A stretch of 64,000 nucleotides of DNA from positions 26,069,349 through 26,133,348 of the forward strand of contig CM075853.1 in the NCBI GenBank assembly GCA_037975125.1, given 5' to 3'. This DNA comes from Latrodectus hesperus (taxonomy: Eukaryota > Arthropoda > Arachnida > Araneae > Theridiidae). The position numbers and the translations under genes were made by a program. Shown in pieces: positions 11,305 through 23,854 of the stretch (the first letter of the stretch is position 1; each line of letters begins with the position of its first letter). The notes below the pieces were generated by a model that worked only from the letters and a program-made list of their open reading frames with translations, had not been told where the DNA came from and did not search any database.

Positions 11305-13827
11305 ATTTAAATCTATTTTCGTTTAGGATTTTCCTTGAAGCAGAGCGGAATAAATATTTTCAACCATTAAAAGAATAAATTATTATTTAATGAAAATTTT
11401 ATTCATCTCAATAAAATATGCAAACACATATCAACTCTGTTCTTTATATATATTTTTGGATTTTTTTTATTTTTGATATAACTTTGGATTGTTTATGATA
11501 GAAATACTATAAATTAATTGAATAATATGCGCAAAAAACAAAGGTTCGTGTTATTTTTTTATTTTCAATATTTTTCAATGTTTACAAAAATGTTTCTTTG
11601 TATTCTCATTAAGGTATTTCGTTGTTTGGCAATAATACAGCGTAATGAAAAATACAATGAAAAACATAAAGAAAAAAATTGCTTGATTTTTTTCCATATT
11701 TTTAACATTTCATGATCTTTAGAAATAATTTATTTAGGTGACCTCGATCATTTCGCTAGCAACCATTATATTGTAAAACAATTCATTAAATTTAAGACTC
11801 ATAAAAGTTTTGCGCAGACATAAAATTATGTAGTTACTTTTTTCACTTAATCATTGGCTCATAATTTTTTTCTCTCAGGTAATAAATTACACTTTTGGTG
11901 ATTTACAAATGATTTAATATGATGTGAATATCCAAAAACATTACAACAGGTTGTAATTGCCAGGATTTACGATATCCGAAATTAAATGCACAGTAGTGAC
12001 AGCATTAGGAAGTTAGAGATTCGATTCCATCTTCTGCTGGATATACTGGATAATAATTATGAATTCCTATCTTCTTCGTAGTTGTTTTTCTATAATTTTA
12101 TGGATATTCTTCATTGTGACATGTGAAAGGATAGTTCAATATCAGCGAAAACCATTTATTGAAATAAATATTCTCGGAAAAATCAAAAAGCTTTAATATA
12201 AAAAAGAGATGTCCGGTAAACATTTGTCTGGCAAACAAGCTTAACAAATTGTAGTAAAATATGTAGGTAAATATGTAAAATATGTCAGAAAAATGATGGA
12301 CACCTGAATAATTTTGAAACTTAATAAATGCTTACAACTGAATAAATGTATATTCATTTAAATTTGTTACATTAAAGGTATTTTAATCATTTTATGAGTG
12401 CGAGTATTCTTAATAAATTTCTCTATATTTAAAATACAAAATAATCTGCAAAAGCATTAAGTTGGTTTAGAATTTTGGTTTCATATTCTGTTCACGAAGT
12501 TTAACTGAATTGGAACTTACAGTGTCCAAACTTCTGTTACCATCCACGACTTTAATGTCAAGCTACTACATAGATTATTGGGTTGCAAATGGGTGATGAT
12601 TATTAAACTATACATTCAGCTTGAAAATGCGAAGAATATAAAAAAATAAAATACGTCTCACTCATTAGTAAGAGATTTTCAGCCTAATAATTTGTGCAAA
12701 AGAATTATTATTTTATCTTTTATTGAAAACAAATGACTAAAAAATGTCCTTATAGCAAACAAGGATTATTTAATTTTGAAAAACGAAAACATGCGATTGT
12801 ATGGAAACATCTGACACAGTCAGCATTTATCTGAAACAATTCATTGCATATTTTAATAACGGTTTTTACTAGACTGCTTTCCAATTAATTAAATTTGAAT
12901 TAGCGAATGGGATTCGTCTTAATTTTGACTCATGTTAACGATTGGTTGAAAAATAGCAAGGTACTTTAACCTTGAAATCTTTCAATTCCCTCAAAGCCAC
13001 TTAAATTTCAGTTGCTCATGTGATTTCTTGGGGAATAGTGCCTACGATTGTCATAGCATTTTTTGTCTTAGTAATACTTGTCGCTGATTCTTAATTGCTG
13101 TCAAGTCATATTTTTCAAGTCATAAGGTAAGTCATATTTTTAATATTAGATTTATTGTTTGACTTTGTTAAATATTAAATAATATAATTTTTTTAATAGT
13201 GTGAAATAAATTTCCTTCCATTTTCGAATAATAAAATCATTTTTTTCATTCAAATTCACTTTTCCTTTTTTAACGAATTTGAATAAGTGATGCTCAAAAT
13301 TAAATTATCGCATTAATTAATTAATATAGCGTTAACTTTATGGAATAATTTCTTGTGTTTTGACTATAAAATGTTAATTGAATGTAAAATTTATAATTTT
13401 TTTTATCTAGCGTCGAGAATTAAAAAGTAGTGTTAAAAGTTTCGGCTTTTTTTTTCGCTATTGAAATGTTCATTGAATAATATGAATATCCTTACAAATT
13501 TTCGAATTTCTATAAATGTATTTATTTTTGTAACATCAAGAAAGTGACGATAAATATTTTATGTATTATAAAATGAATTTTTAAAAAATAAAAGGATTAA
13601 ATGATTATCTCAATATTTTCTCTTATAATTTTTTATCAGTGTAATGAGAGTGCATTTATGTAAAACAAAAATTAAAGCCTATTCTTATTTTTTGAAATAA
13701 CAAATGATAGATTAATTATTAATTCGAAATTTTAGTCAATAAAATATTTAGTACACAGGGAATATAAAATATACAAATAAAAATATTTTCCCGTATTTAA
13801 TGATTTTAATCTTGTAAAATTAGAAAG
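11305..13827. other. AT-rich non-coding DNA
   Basis: No gene is recognised. A weak tRNA-like stretch lies at about 11965-12050 (a B-box-like gagattcgattcc at about 12019-12031). It lacks a foldable cloverleaf that I can draw, so it may be a decayed SINE head. Confidence 0.45.
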
Positions 13828-13840
13828 TTAATTTTGATAT

Positions 13841-14061
13841 TATTATATTACATTACATATATTCAGACTTGTATGCTTGATTCTTGAGATCCGCTTGTAA
13901 GTCTTCGTCGATAATAGGACAAATAGCACAATGACAGATGTACAACCACAGAAGAATAACGAAGAAAACACCCAGAGCCACGGTGGGAATCGAACCCACA
14001 CTCCTACGCTCTCAAGCGATTAGCAGTGATGCTTTTGACCACTCAGCCACGGAGCGCCCAA
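13841..14061 (-). mobile_element. SINE with tRNA-Ser-like head
   Basis: On the minus strand the head (about 14058-13975) reads GTGGCTGAGTGG (A-box side), then CACTGCTAATCG, whose anticodon loop has GCT (Ser). A variable arm follows, then the T arm GTGGGTTCGATTCCCAC with a perfect 5-bp stem. The acceptor stem pairs at only about 5 of 7 positions. A tRNA-unrelated tail of about 110 bp follows toward 13841. Candidate TSDs are ttaattttgatat (13828-13840) and ttaattttgaaat (14062-14074), 12 of 13 matching. These points favour a tRNA-Ser-derived SINE over a working tRNA gene. Confidence 0.7.
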
Positions 14062-14074
14062 TTAATTTTGAAAT

Positions 14075-15189
14075 AGTTAAAATAGATTGTCACACATATA
14101 TTTTTATTTAGATTAGTATTAATACTATTCCAGATTCACATTTTATCTGAAATCATTAATGCCTGATTTGGTGAAGATTACGAAAAATTTTGGCTAGCAT
14201 TTCAGAATTTATAGTTTAATGATGCTTATTTTATGAAAAAGAATCACAAAAGTATTTTATGATAGCTTACTGAATGATTTTTAGAAGAAGAAGCAAATTT
14301 TTATTTATTATCAAATCAAAATTAAAAATAACATTTTAATTAATTATCGTAGTTAATGTATAGTAAATTTATAACAGAAGAGCTTTTAAATATTTTGTTT
14401 TGTCAGAGTTTGTTTGGAAACATATTTTTGTTCGTTAAGGATGCAAAATCTGTTTCTTTTATGAAGTAAAAGTTGTCAATAAAAAAAAATACAAAAATAC
14501 TATCATAAATGTGCATTAGAGAAACTTCTTATTTATTATATAAATAAAGCTTTCTGAGACATAGATGCTTTGACAACTTTAATTACTATAGCAATATTAT
14601 CGGAATTAATTACTATATAAATATTATTTGATTTAATTTTTATAGCAATATTGTATTGCAATTATTGATAAAAAGAATTGACAATATGAAACTTATAAAG
14701 TTTGCATTAAAATTCATTTTTAAAAGGTTTTTAATAGTTATTCATTTATATATTTTTAAATTGATTCTATAAATATATGTATATAACTTGGTTTAATATA
14801 TAAAAATAATGGGATAAAATAAATGTGTAGAGATATAAAAATAAAATTCTAATATTTATTTATTATGAACATGTATAATATTTGAATTGCACACATTACT
14901 CAGGATATCATATTTATTTGATGACTGTCTACTTGGTGTTCTGAATTTTTTAAATTTTAACGTTTCGTTTAGTTAAAATTGATCACATATTATAAGTTTT
15001 ATTAATTATTCTTACTTGTACAAAATGCGTATATTTCTTAAATTACGCTGTCACTAAGTATTTATTGCAATATGATTGCAGTATGTTTTGTAATTACTGA
15101 TTTTTGTTCATAAATAATAATATTTAAGCAATTCATTTAAAAAATATTTAATGTATTCACTAATATTAAAGTACTTGAAATATTCGCTA
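14075..15189. other. AT-rich non-coding DNA
   Basis: Nothing recognisable on either strand. Confidence 0.5.
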
Positions 15190-15419
15190 GTCTTTAAAAT
15201 TTGGTATATATAGGACCAGAGGCAAAAATCTTTGGGGGCTCCCCCTTCGCTTCACACACAACAAATTTTCTATTCTATTTGGCACACAAAATTTTATTCA
15301 ACTATTGTTTTGTGCCAAGTAAGCTGGCATTAGGGGTGCACTGCTCCACTTTTCCAATTGAACCATATTTTGGTGTGGAGTCCAACTTCCTCAGTATACA
15401 CATGATATAGGTATCCGTT

Positions 15420-15566
15420 TACAGGGTAAGCAACCGTCCACACAAGGAAAGGACAAAGAATAGACAAAGAGAAAAAGTACATCCATGCCCGAACTGAGAT
15501 TCGAACCCAGGACCTACCTATCCACAGTCAGGCACGCTGACCACTAGACAGTATGGGCGACATTCT
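15420..15566 (-). mobile_element. SINE with a third type of tRNA-like head
   Basis: On the minus strand it starts near 15566 with CATACTGTCTAGTGGTCAGC (A-box-like TCTAGTGGTCA). The B box GGGTTCGAATCTCAG follows at about 15514-15500, then TTCGGGCATGGATG and a pyrimidine-rich CTTTGTCC stretch. The last parts are the same kind of post-tRNA sequence found in the SINEs at 1206-1506 and 10994-11290, but the tRNA-like head differs. The 3' end is not defined. The repeat may extend to about 15190, and I find no convincing TSD. Confidence 0.6.
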
Positions 15567-15912
15567 ATTCAAATGAATACGTAAAATAATCTTCTATTTG
15601 ATTTGAGGACTCTTATATCGGGTCCTGGGGACACTGTTCCTGCCTTAGTCAGGGTATATAGTTAAAAAAAAAAAAAAAACGCCTACTTAGATTCCTTTAA
15701 AAGTCCTGCTAAAATGAGGTGTTTCTTTTAAAAAGATGTTGGGTAGAAATATTTTAAAATGTTATAATTGATTCCCTGTGTCTCAAAACAAACGAAACCG
15801 CGCGTTTTCTTTTCAATGTTATAATTACTGTTGTAACTGATATTTTTCATATTTTTTATTTTCTGAACTAAAAATTTTCAGCTTGTCAACACTAAGTTTT
15901 GTTGTTCATTAG

Positions 15913-17600
15913 TAGGGATGGGGCGTTACTTTTCTTGTATTTGGTACGTACCGAGTACAATTATTTTTAAAGTAATAAGTATTTTATTGATTACATTTTT
16001 TGTACTTGTTACAATATCTTTTGTACTGCCATCTATCGGATTAAAAAATAATGACAAAGTTTCTTTAATTTTATAAATAAATTGAATAAAAACTAAATTA
16101 ATAATAAATTAGTTATTAATTAAAACTAAATAATTAAATCTATAATTTTATATATTTCATAAAATTAATTTAGTAAATGTTAATTTTAATCATTGTCATT
16201 CATAAAGAAGCATTCACTTAAATATTATAAAAAAGAGCTTATGTGATAATCTATAAAAAATAATTCTTACTATTTATACATTTCATTAATAGCAATTTTT
16301 TGTTTTTTCCTGTAATGCTTTAATTTCTAGTATGAAGCAAAGAAATATAAGTTATTTCTTTACAAACCTTGTTTTTTTTGGGAAAAATTTGAACTTATGA
16401 ATTTTCTTAAACATATTTCATTCAATATAAAAATGACAACCTTTTGTTATTTATAATTGTTTTCAGAATTTATATCTGTGCTAAGTAAATTTTCAAATTA
16501 CTCAATTGTAAATTTCAAAGATTTCCAATGTTAATTAATATATAGAATTAGAGGAGATAATATAATTTCTAATTTTCAACCTAATCTACTTAATTTTATT
16601 TCAATTTAGTAAAATTTTCCATTTATATAAATGAACTTTTATAATAAACTGGTAAATAGTTTGCCGAAAATTAATTATCAAGTGGGAGGTTTATGCAATT
16701 ACAAAGAGATTTTAAGTTTGCTTACAAAAATACAGCAATTAATAAAAAATCAACTTAAATTTCTTTTATTTTTTTATTATTAAACATTAATGAGAGAACC
16801 ATAGTAAAAATTGTTAATACATAATAGATAGTAATTTTTATTATAAAAGACTTGTTTATATTTTTATGAAGTAGATATATATAGACCAGATTTTTCTAAA
16901 ATAAAAATTGCATTAACTCACATATCTTGCTTCAGTTTCATGAATCTTAAACAATTTATGGATAAATAAGGTAGCTTTGCTATTAAAACTGTATTAATAA
17001 TGTTTAAGTAAATATGATCTATTTATATTAAAGTAACTTTTATAGTTAGTTGCATAAAAATTCATTAAATATGAAAAATATGAAACAGTTTTATCAACAA
17101 TTTAAATGTTATAATTTTTAATGTAAAATATTGAGTAATGTAATGTTTAATACAAAATGGAGGAACAGAGATACATATATTTTATTTACATCAATCCATA
17201 ATTTAAGAAAAAACCATGATGGTATAAATAAAGATAAGGTAAAAATGATTTTATTTATTTTGAAACTCTAAACTAAAATGAATAAACTACCTTTGTTAGG
17301 TTTAAATCAACATTCTCATTATATGAATAAATATTAATTGAATGGTAAAAAAATATAAAAGAAAATTTTTTGTAAAAGTGTAATATTAAAATATAGTGAA
17401 ACTAAAGCATACTTGAATAAAAAAATAGGCATATTTATACAGAATCATAATAAGAAAATGTACATAAATAACAATGGAAATATATAAACAGAGATTTAAT
17501 TTAAACTTTTCTTTGTAATTTAAGAAACCTGACCTATATAATGTGAGGTTCAAATAAATATATGTTATATATGTTCATTAAATAAAATTAAATTTTTAAA
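15913..17600 (+). mobile_element. Non-coding hAT-like element, single copy, TAGGGATGGG end
   Basis: It starts with TAGGGATGGGGCG at 15913, a hAT-like terminal sequence also seen at 44555 and, inverted, at 62087. Subterminal gtac-rich words follow (ggtacgtaccgagtac, gtacttgttac), then an AT-rich body without coding capacity. From about 16020 (tgtactgccatctatcggat) to about 17600 it aligns collinearly with the right arms of the 3726-bp units (for example 52752-54190) and, inverted, with their left arms. The shared blocks include ttgcattaactcacatatct, taaatcaacattctcatta and gaggttcaaataaatatatg. The far terminus was not found, so the end is approximate. Confidence 0.65.
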
Positions 17601-17942
17601 AGAAATAATGACAAAAATAAAAGTCAATAAAAATTGCTAAATACATAACATGAATAACAGGCTTTTTTTATATTTAAAAAAATGTGATATAATTGAAAAA
17701 GAACGATAATCACTTAATAAATGTGCAACGATAATTGATTTTCTTAACTCATTTATTTTATTAACCAAAATGAAACAAACATACATGCTTGTTTTATTTC
17801 CCAATAGAAATTCCTTGTATCCCTCTTCAACCCAAAGAGATCTTTCAATTTCCAAGTATCCCTCTTTTATTTTCCAGTTAAACCAACTGTCATTTCTCTT
17901 CTTCCACCCAGCCCCCCTACCATAAGAAGTGATTGCCTAAAT

Positions 17943-18611
17943 CATAGGTTCTCAAGGTGGATCCCCAGTGGTCCACGTAGACGTGAAAAGAAAACGGGAG
18001 TTCACAAGTTGTATGTAGGGTATACGAAAAATTTTCTGGTTTTCATAATAAAGAACAAAAATGTTGGCTTGGATTTACCTATCAATGTAGACAGATAGCA
18101 TCATTCACTAGGAGGTACTCAAAAATATTCGAGTCTCAGTTCAAACACAGAATGAATAGAACAATAGATAATAGTATGTACAAGTGTACCCCACATGTTG
18201 AGACTTGCAAAGTGTCGCCCGAGAGCCAGCTCGTCAAGGATGCTTAACCTGGAAAGGGATGAAATGCGACTTCCGCTGTGCTTGCAATTTACATTATTAT
18301 AAATACGAATGCAAGAAACAAAACGTTACTCATTTGTTTTCGGGATTTTGAACATAAAAGAGTGACTGGGAGTGAATCCATGTCAGTGTTTACAGTGCCA
18401 GAAAAAGTAATTATCTGCCTATTCGTTATACACATTTTTATTGTATATTGTAATTTATCAGAAAATGAACTACTTTTTTTCTTAACACCCCAAATTTAGG
18501 GTGATTTTTAGGAGTTTTGGGAATATTGTAGAAATTTAGCAGAAGGGGGTGTACCGAAAATAGTAAAGCTTTAAAAGTGGTCCATGAGAAAAAAAAGTTT
18601 GGGATCCCATG
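17943..18611. mobile_element. hAT-type MITE, 669 bp
   Basis: The ends are imperfect inverted repeats, CATAGGTTCTCAAGGTGG at 17943 and, on the minus strand from 18611, CATGGGATCCCAAACTTTTT. This fits the hAT terminal consensus (C A n GG n TC n CAA). Both ends continue with gtggtccac / gtggtccatg, also inverted. An 8-bp TSD is gcctaaat (17935-17942) and gtctaaat (18612-18619), 7 of 8 matching. No transposase is readable inside, so it is a non-autonomous copy. Confidence 0.75.
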
Positions 18612-18619
18612 GTCTAAAT

Positions 18620-19740
18620 CCTCCACAATCTCATAATTCATCCATACATAGTTATTTGTACTCGCAGAAACTGATTTATTGAATGTAGCTATTAAAAAAA
18701 GGTTGTAATATTTATGGATATGTAATTTTTAGGATGTAACGTAAAAAAAAAGGATGTTATTCATGTATCATAATTGTTATGACATTTATTGAGCTTTAAA
18801 TAAAGTTAATTTCACACTGAACCTCACCTGTATAAATGTAAAACATGGACAACCCATGTTAAAGAACTATGCAAATTATACAAAGCTGAATTCAAATTGC
18901 CTACCAATTAGTAGAAATTTAAAATGTTATTATTTTATAAGTCAATTATTTACTATTTATATGAGCCAATATCTGTGTCAGCTCTAGTTGTTTACAAATA
19001 AAATTAGTTACTAAAAATATTGTTTATAAATAAAATTACAAACAACCTAATTTGTTTCATATACATTTATATTTTTCGAGAATTTAATATTGAATATATT
19101 ATGGATAAATTATAAGAGAATCTTCCAAATAATATAAGAGATTCTTCCAAATACCTCTCATCCAAAACTAATCTACATTCAATTTTAATAACCTAAATAA
19201 TAAAATTAGACCTAAACCTATCCTTGGACTCCATAGTGCCCTAATGACCTTACTCTTCTTCCCTCAATCAGTCATCTCAGTTTATCTGAAACTCTTCCTT
19301 CAGCATATTTTCCTGTTCACATGACAATCTGTTATACTAATGTTAATCCCCCCCCCCACTGAATGAGCTCTTTTGCCCCAGCTCTATTATCTTCCTTTCC
19401 CACAGTTACCATATAATAAATATCTGGGAAAGCAATAATATGTGGGAAGAATTTAATGAAACATTTCCCTGAGAACAAGTAAAAGTAAAAATAAATTTTA
19501 AAAAATTGCCATCAAAGCTTATATCAATATATTTCATAAAAATAATTATGAGTTAGGGAAAGTATTTAATAAATCTTAATCATAAAAACAACTGACCCTA
19601 TATATTATATGTACCTAAGTATTAACACAATCTTAATTAAAATTAATTTTTCAAAATCAGATAACTGAAAGACAAATATAGTATGTGAAAAGTTTTTGAT
19701 TGCTCTTTTGAAACCATATCTCTAAGAATATATTCACTCA
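18620..19740. other. AT-rich non-coding DNA
   Basis: No gene or repeat family recognised, apart from short homopolymer runs such as a C9 tract near 19350. Confidence 0.5.
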
Positions 19741-19799
19741 TTTCTTTTTTTTAACTTTTCTAAAACTTAGTATATTTTTCTTGTATAAAATACTAAGTT

Positions 19800-20880
19800 T
19801 CTTCTAAAATCTTTTGTACATATAACTGAGTAAATTTATTAAATTCTGTATTTATAAATTTCCTCATTTATAAAAACTGAAATCTTATTATTTTCAAATA
19901 AATGAGTTATTTTTTTGAATCAATTACAGACATTTATTTATTATATTAGCAGCTTGCGATTTATCGTAGTAGAGTTTTTAATTTAAAAGATAGACTATCT
20001 AAACATTTAATAAATAAAAAATTTTAATTCTGCATTTTTTTAATTGCAGCTTGTTAAAATAACACTCTTGTGTGCGCAAAAAAAAAAAAAAATATCAAAC
20101 AGGACACAAATTTTAATTAAGTTAAAAAAGAGCAACTTGATCTAATAAATTTATAATTAAAAAATACTTGAAATAATGAAACCAGGTATTTGTCATGTAA
20201 GAATGGTAAAGTGATAAATTAATAATATTTTTGATATATTTTGTGTAAAAAAAATGTATTTAATTTCACCCATTGTTATTTACACTTGATATTTTATTCC
20301 CATTTATGTTTATAATATTCTTATTAAAACACAAAAATTAGAAGAAAATGTGATACTGAGTGTCTTTTATTCATATAAATGAGGAAATTTATAAATTTTC
20401 TCAATTTTAAAAAATATAAAACTTTTTGTTTTTTAAATAAATTAGTTGTATTCTTAAATTGAACTACAGATGTTCAATGTTTACAGCTTGTGATTTATCA
20501 TGTTTAGAATTTTTAATTTAAAAAATAGACAATGTGCACACTAAATAACAAAATATTTTTATGCTGTTTTTTTATTGAAATTTATAATACACCCAAAGTT
20601 TATTAAAACAATTCATGTGTGGAAAAATTCTTTAAACAATTTTTATTTTGAATTGACAAACATTTTAATTTGGCTTTGGAAAAAAAACGTGCGATACTAT
20701 CTTACAATTAAACCATGATGAAGTGCCAAAAACAATTTAGTCAAATTAATTTTGTCATGGCATTTTATTCCCGTTTATGTTTATCATTTTTAAAATGCAG
20801 AAATCAGAAGAAAATGTGATGATTCACTCTTTTTGGTACTAGTATATTACACAATCGACCATATCTGAGAAAAAATAAAT
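19800..20880 (+). repeat. Diverged tandem duplication, unit about 0.5 kb
   Basis: The block around 19861-20345 is repeated at about 20400-20820. Paired landmarks include aaataaatgagttatttttt (about 19897) with aaataaattagttgtattct (about 20436), and gcttgcgatttatcgtagta with gcttgtgatttatcatgttt. Also paired are tattttattcccatttatgt (about 20291) with cattttattcccgtttatgt (about 20761), each followed by agaagaaaatgtgat. The copies are diverged and contain no coding sequence. Confidence 0.6.
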
Positions 20881-20924
20881 GTCTTCAGCACCATATAAAA
20901 TACAAATAAAGTTTTTATCAAAAA

Positions 20925-20955
20925 AGCACCATACATCTATTTTATGTATGGTGCT
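20925..20955. repeat. Perfect 12-bp-arm hairpin
   Basis: The arms agcaccatacat (20925-20936) and atgtatggtgct (20944-20955) are perfectly complementary with a 7-nt loop. A partial third copy, cagcaccatata, lies at 20887. It sits 3' of the decayed piggyBac coding region (which is read on the minus strand), so it may belong to that element's 3' part. Confidence 0.7.
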
Positions 20956-21439
20956 AAGATATAAGTCAACTATTCCGCTTTTTCTTCATATTTCCAAAAA
21001 AGTATGAAATTTGCAAAATAAATAAGCAAATTGACTGGCGCGAACTTCGTTTTAAATTAGACCGAGAGATAAATAACCATAGGATTGCTAAAATTAAGTC
21101 TGAACAATATTCACATTTTAAGAATCATCAAGATGACACTATTCTGAGGTGATCACGGAAAAAGCTGATATGTGTCTTGTGAATTAGTGGCTTTTGTATT
21201 CTTGACAAGTGCTATATAAGACAAGTGTAGAAGAAATGTAAATCACTTCTACATGTATATAAAAAAAAAATCAGAAGGTATCTGCTTATTATTATGACAA
21301 ATATAGAAAAATATAATAGTTATTAATTATTATCACTTATTATTATTACCCTGGCAAATATAATTATAGAAAAAACTATGCTTCAGCACATAATTTTGTT
21401 AATTATTATTTGGCAAATACAGTTGTAAAAAAATTTACA

Positions 21440-23290
21440 TTTGAGAACATATGAGATATAGTTACGTCTCAGCGCATGCTTTACATCATCAGCATATTGT
21501 GATTGAATACTCATCACAAACTGAATTTTCACAAGATTTGCGCAGTTTTTCTTCGAAGATTCTTGGAAGCAAATAGACACATTTGACAAACATCAACAAT
21601 TACCTTTCTTCTAGTTGAATCACGCATCATAAATTCTTGTACTTTTGAAGCTGGACGGTATCATAGGTAGAGGTACATTGTTTGAGGTTTTCAGAATGCT
21701 TTGTACGAATGATCTGGTTGTAAAATTTCGCATGACTTGAATATTTATTGACTGTTCCTGAATTGTTTGGAAGGCACAAAATTTCACCACTGGCTCAAAA
21801 AAATGGTGGTCATTCTTTTTAATACTGTAAGCAACTAGAGCTGATAGGTCCAAAATGTTGAAAAAAAATTGCAAGTGGCCCTCTCTTCATTTATTTCTGA
21901 GATGTATATTTTCGAAGCATTTAATCGATCATGTCAGCACCAGATTTTGTTTAATTGTAAAACGTAATATCTTGCTTCTGGCAGGCTCCAGATATGCTTG
22001 TATCGTGATTTAAAGTAGAAAGCAAAATAACAGCTTTCTTCTTTAGAACAGTATGAACACATTGTTAAATTGCCATTGAATCCAAATAAAGAACTTTGGG
22101 GATCTTGTGTGTTACATGGTTACATTTCAGCTGGAAATATAATTTTTGTTCCTTTTTAGAGTACCTACTATCATCAGATGCCATGACAACAAAAGTTGAG
22201 TCAGAGAGTGATGTTCTCCAGATTTTCCAGTGTACAATTGACCAAAGTGAGGAGAAAAGTTAATGGTATTGCATATCCGCCATACTTTTATACCCTACTT
22301 TGCGAGTTAATTTGGCATAAACACTGGGTAAATTCGAGTTCTATATTATGTTAATAACTACTCCTCTGTTGTCATATTTTTAGATGGTATATGCACTTTT
22401 AGTAAGTTATTGTTTATCCACATCCAGTGATCGTGAGTTGCAGAAGCTTTATCGTTTTTGAGTCACACTGTGCATTTGTTTTGATTATCAAATTTAATAA
22501 ATCAAAAAGTATTCCAAAACCTATTTATGCTCATACTTGCTCTGCAAAGTGGATATGAAATTGTTTTCAACATTTCAATAGTATCATTATTTGTTGTTGG
22601 AATTGTTAGCACTTGCTGTTAGTAAAACCCCAATAAATCATGAAATTCTTCAACTGTCAGTTTCTTACATGTTAGTTGTTTCATATGTGGATTGTCTTGA
22701 TTAAATTTGTCATAAACAGTAATAGCTTTTTGGTTTGTATATTTCACAATTATATCAACTATTTAACACTTGAAAGTATCTCGAATGGACAAGTATTGTG
22801 TTGATTTGTATGGCCCACTTCTTTCATGAGCAATATTATGAGTTGGTGTTTGGTCTCATCTTTGGCTTGTAATGTATTGAATGGTGTTACCAATACATTA
22901 GCAATATCTTCAGTGCTGTGTCACTATTGATTTCACTATCACCATGATTTGAAACTGTAAATAAGAGAAAAATAATGTATATATAGAAGATGCGAATTTC
23001 AAAATAATCAAGTACAGCATATATTTACTTACATTACAATGTACAGTGATTTTTTTACATTACACAAAATCGATAGCGCTAAATTGATTATTATAAAAGT
23101 TGTAAAAATACTTTCATGTGAATATCATATGAAATTTCTTCATGGTTACCATTTCATCCAAGCATATTATTTTCATCATCAATATCCTGATCAGAACCTT
23201 TGTCACTGGATTCATTTAAAACTGTATCAAACAATCTTCAAATATATTCATTTGTTTCTGCAGCACCTAATCTTTGGAATAAAAAACATA
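21440..23290 (-). pseudogene. piggyBac-type transposase, decayed
   Basis: Minus-strand translation in pieces follows the order of piggyBac transposases. An acidic N-terminal stretch (about 23260-23150: NESSDKGSDQDIDDEN) is followed by a segment ending LTVEEFHDLLGFY-like (about 22860-22630). Next is VGTLKRNKNY-like (about 22170), then KKAVILLSTLNHD, then ITFYN followed by KSGADMID and MLRKYTSQ (about 22060-21900). IFFNILDLSALVAY (about 21870-21830) follows, and finally a remnant of the C-terminal Cys-rich finger (about 21570-21480) in which several cysteines are replaced. Multiple stops and frameshifts separate these pieces. In the family this enzyme cuts and pastes DNA at TTAA. One element end is probably at 23850. 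This copy cannot make an enzyme. Confidence 0.8.
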
Positions 23291-23830
23291 ATTTACTACA
23301 TATAATAGATTATATGTTTTATTAATTTAAATGTAGAAATTTCGTAACTAAATTACTCTTTTAATTATCTTGTTAATTGTCATTTCATTATGAACATTTA
23401 TTATTATGAAAGTATTAAAGAATTGAAGTTAGCAGTATATTAATCTTAAAGACTAAAAATATAAATTACTTATCAATGTTGTCTTACAGATAATTCCTCC
23501 ATTTTTTCACCCAGTAAAGTTACGATTAATATATATAAATAAAATAATTATTAATTCTGTATCAAAGCATGCGATAAATTGTAATACAAACAAACCTATC
23601 CTCTACAAAAAATTCAACATGAAACCTTTGTATAAAATGTGGGAAAAATTATGAGCCATTCGGTTTTTCTATAAAAACAAAACATACATTTCGCCAAGTT
23701 TGCTAGAAGGGAGTGTAAAGATCTGTGTTATTTAAATTGAAAGGGTGGTAAAAAAACATGTTTTGCTTTCAAAATTTGATGTAAGTACTGCAGTGCTCTG
23801 TCATTGAGTGTACAGGGGAGCATTTGGTTA

Positions 23831-23854
23831 CTGACACTAGGGTTAATGGGTTAA
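23831..23854. mobile_element. Probable piggyBac terminus with TTAA target
   Basis: Read from outside on the minus strand, the sequence is TTAA followed by CCCATTAACCCTAGTG. TTAA plus a CCC/CCCTAG-like end is the usual terminus of piggyBac elements, and the transposase remnant at 21440-23290 lies on the inner side. I did not find the matching other end, so the element may be truncated. Confidence 0.5.

Noticed and set aside
13960..14060. Functional tRNA-Ser gene
   Set aside because: The acceptor stem pairs at only about 5 of 7 positions and SINE-like sequence with a candidate TSD follows.
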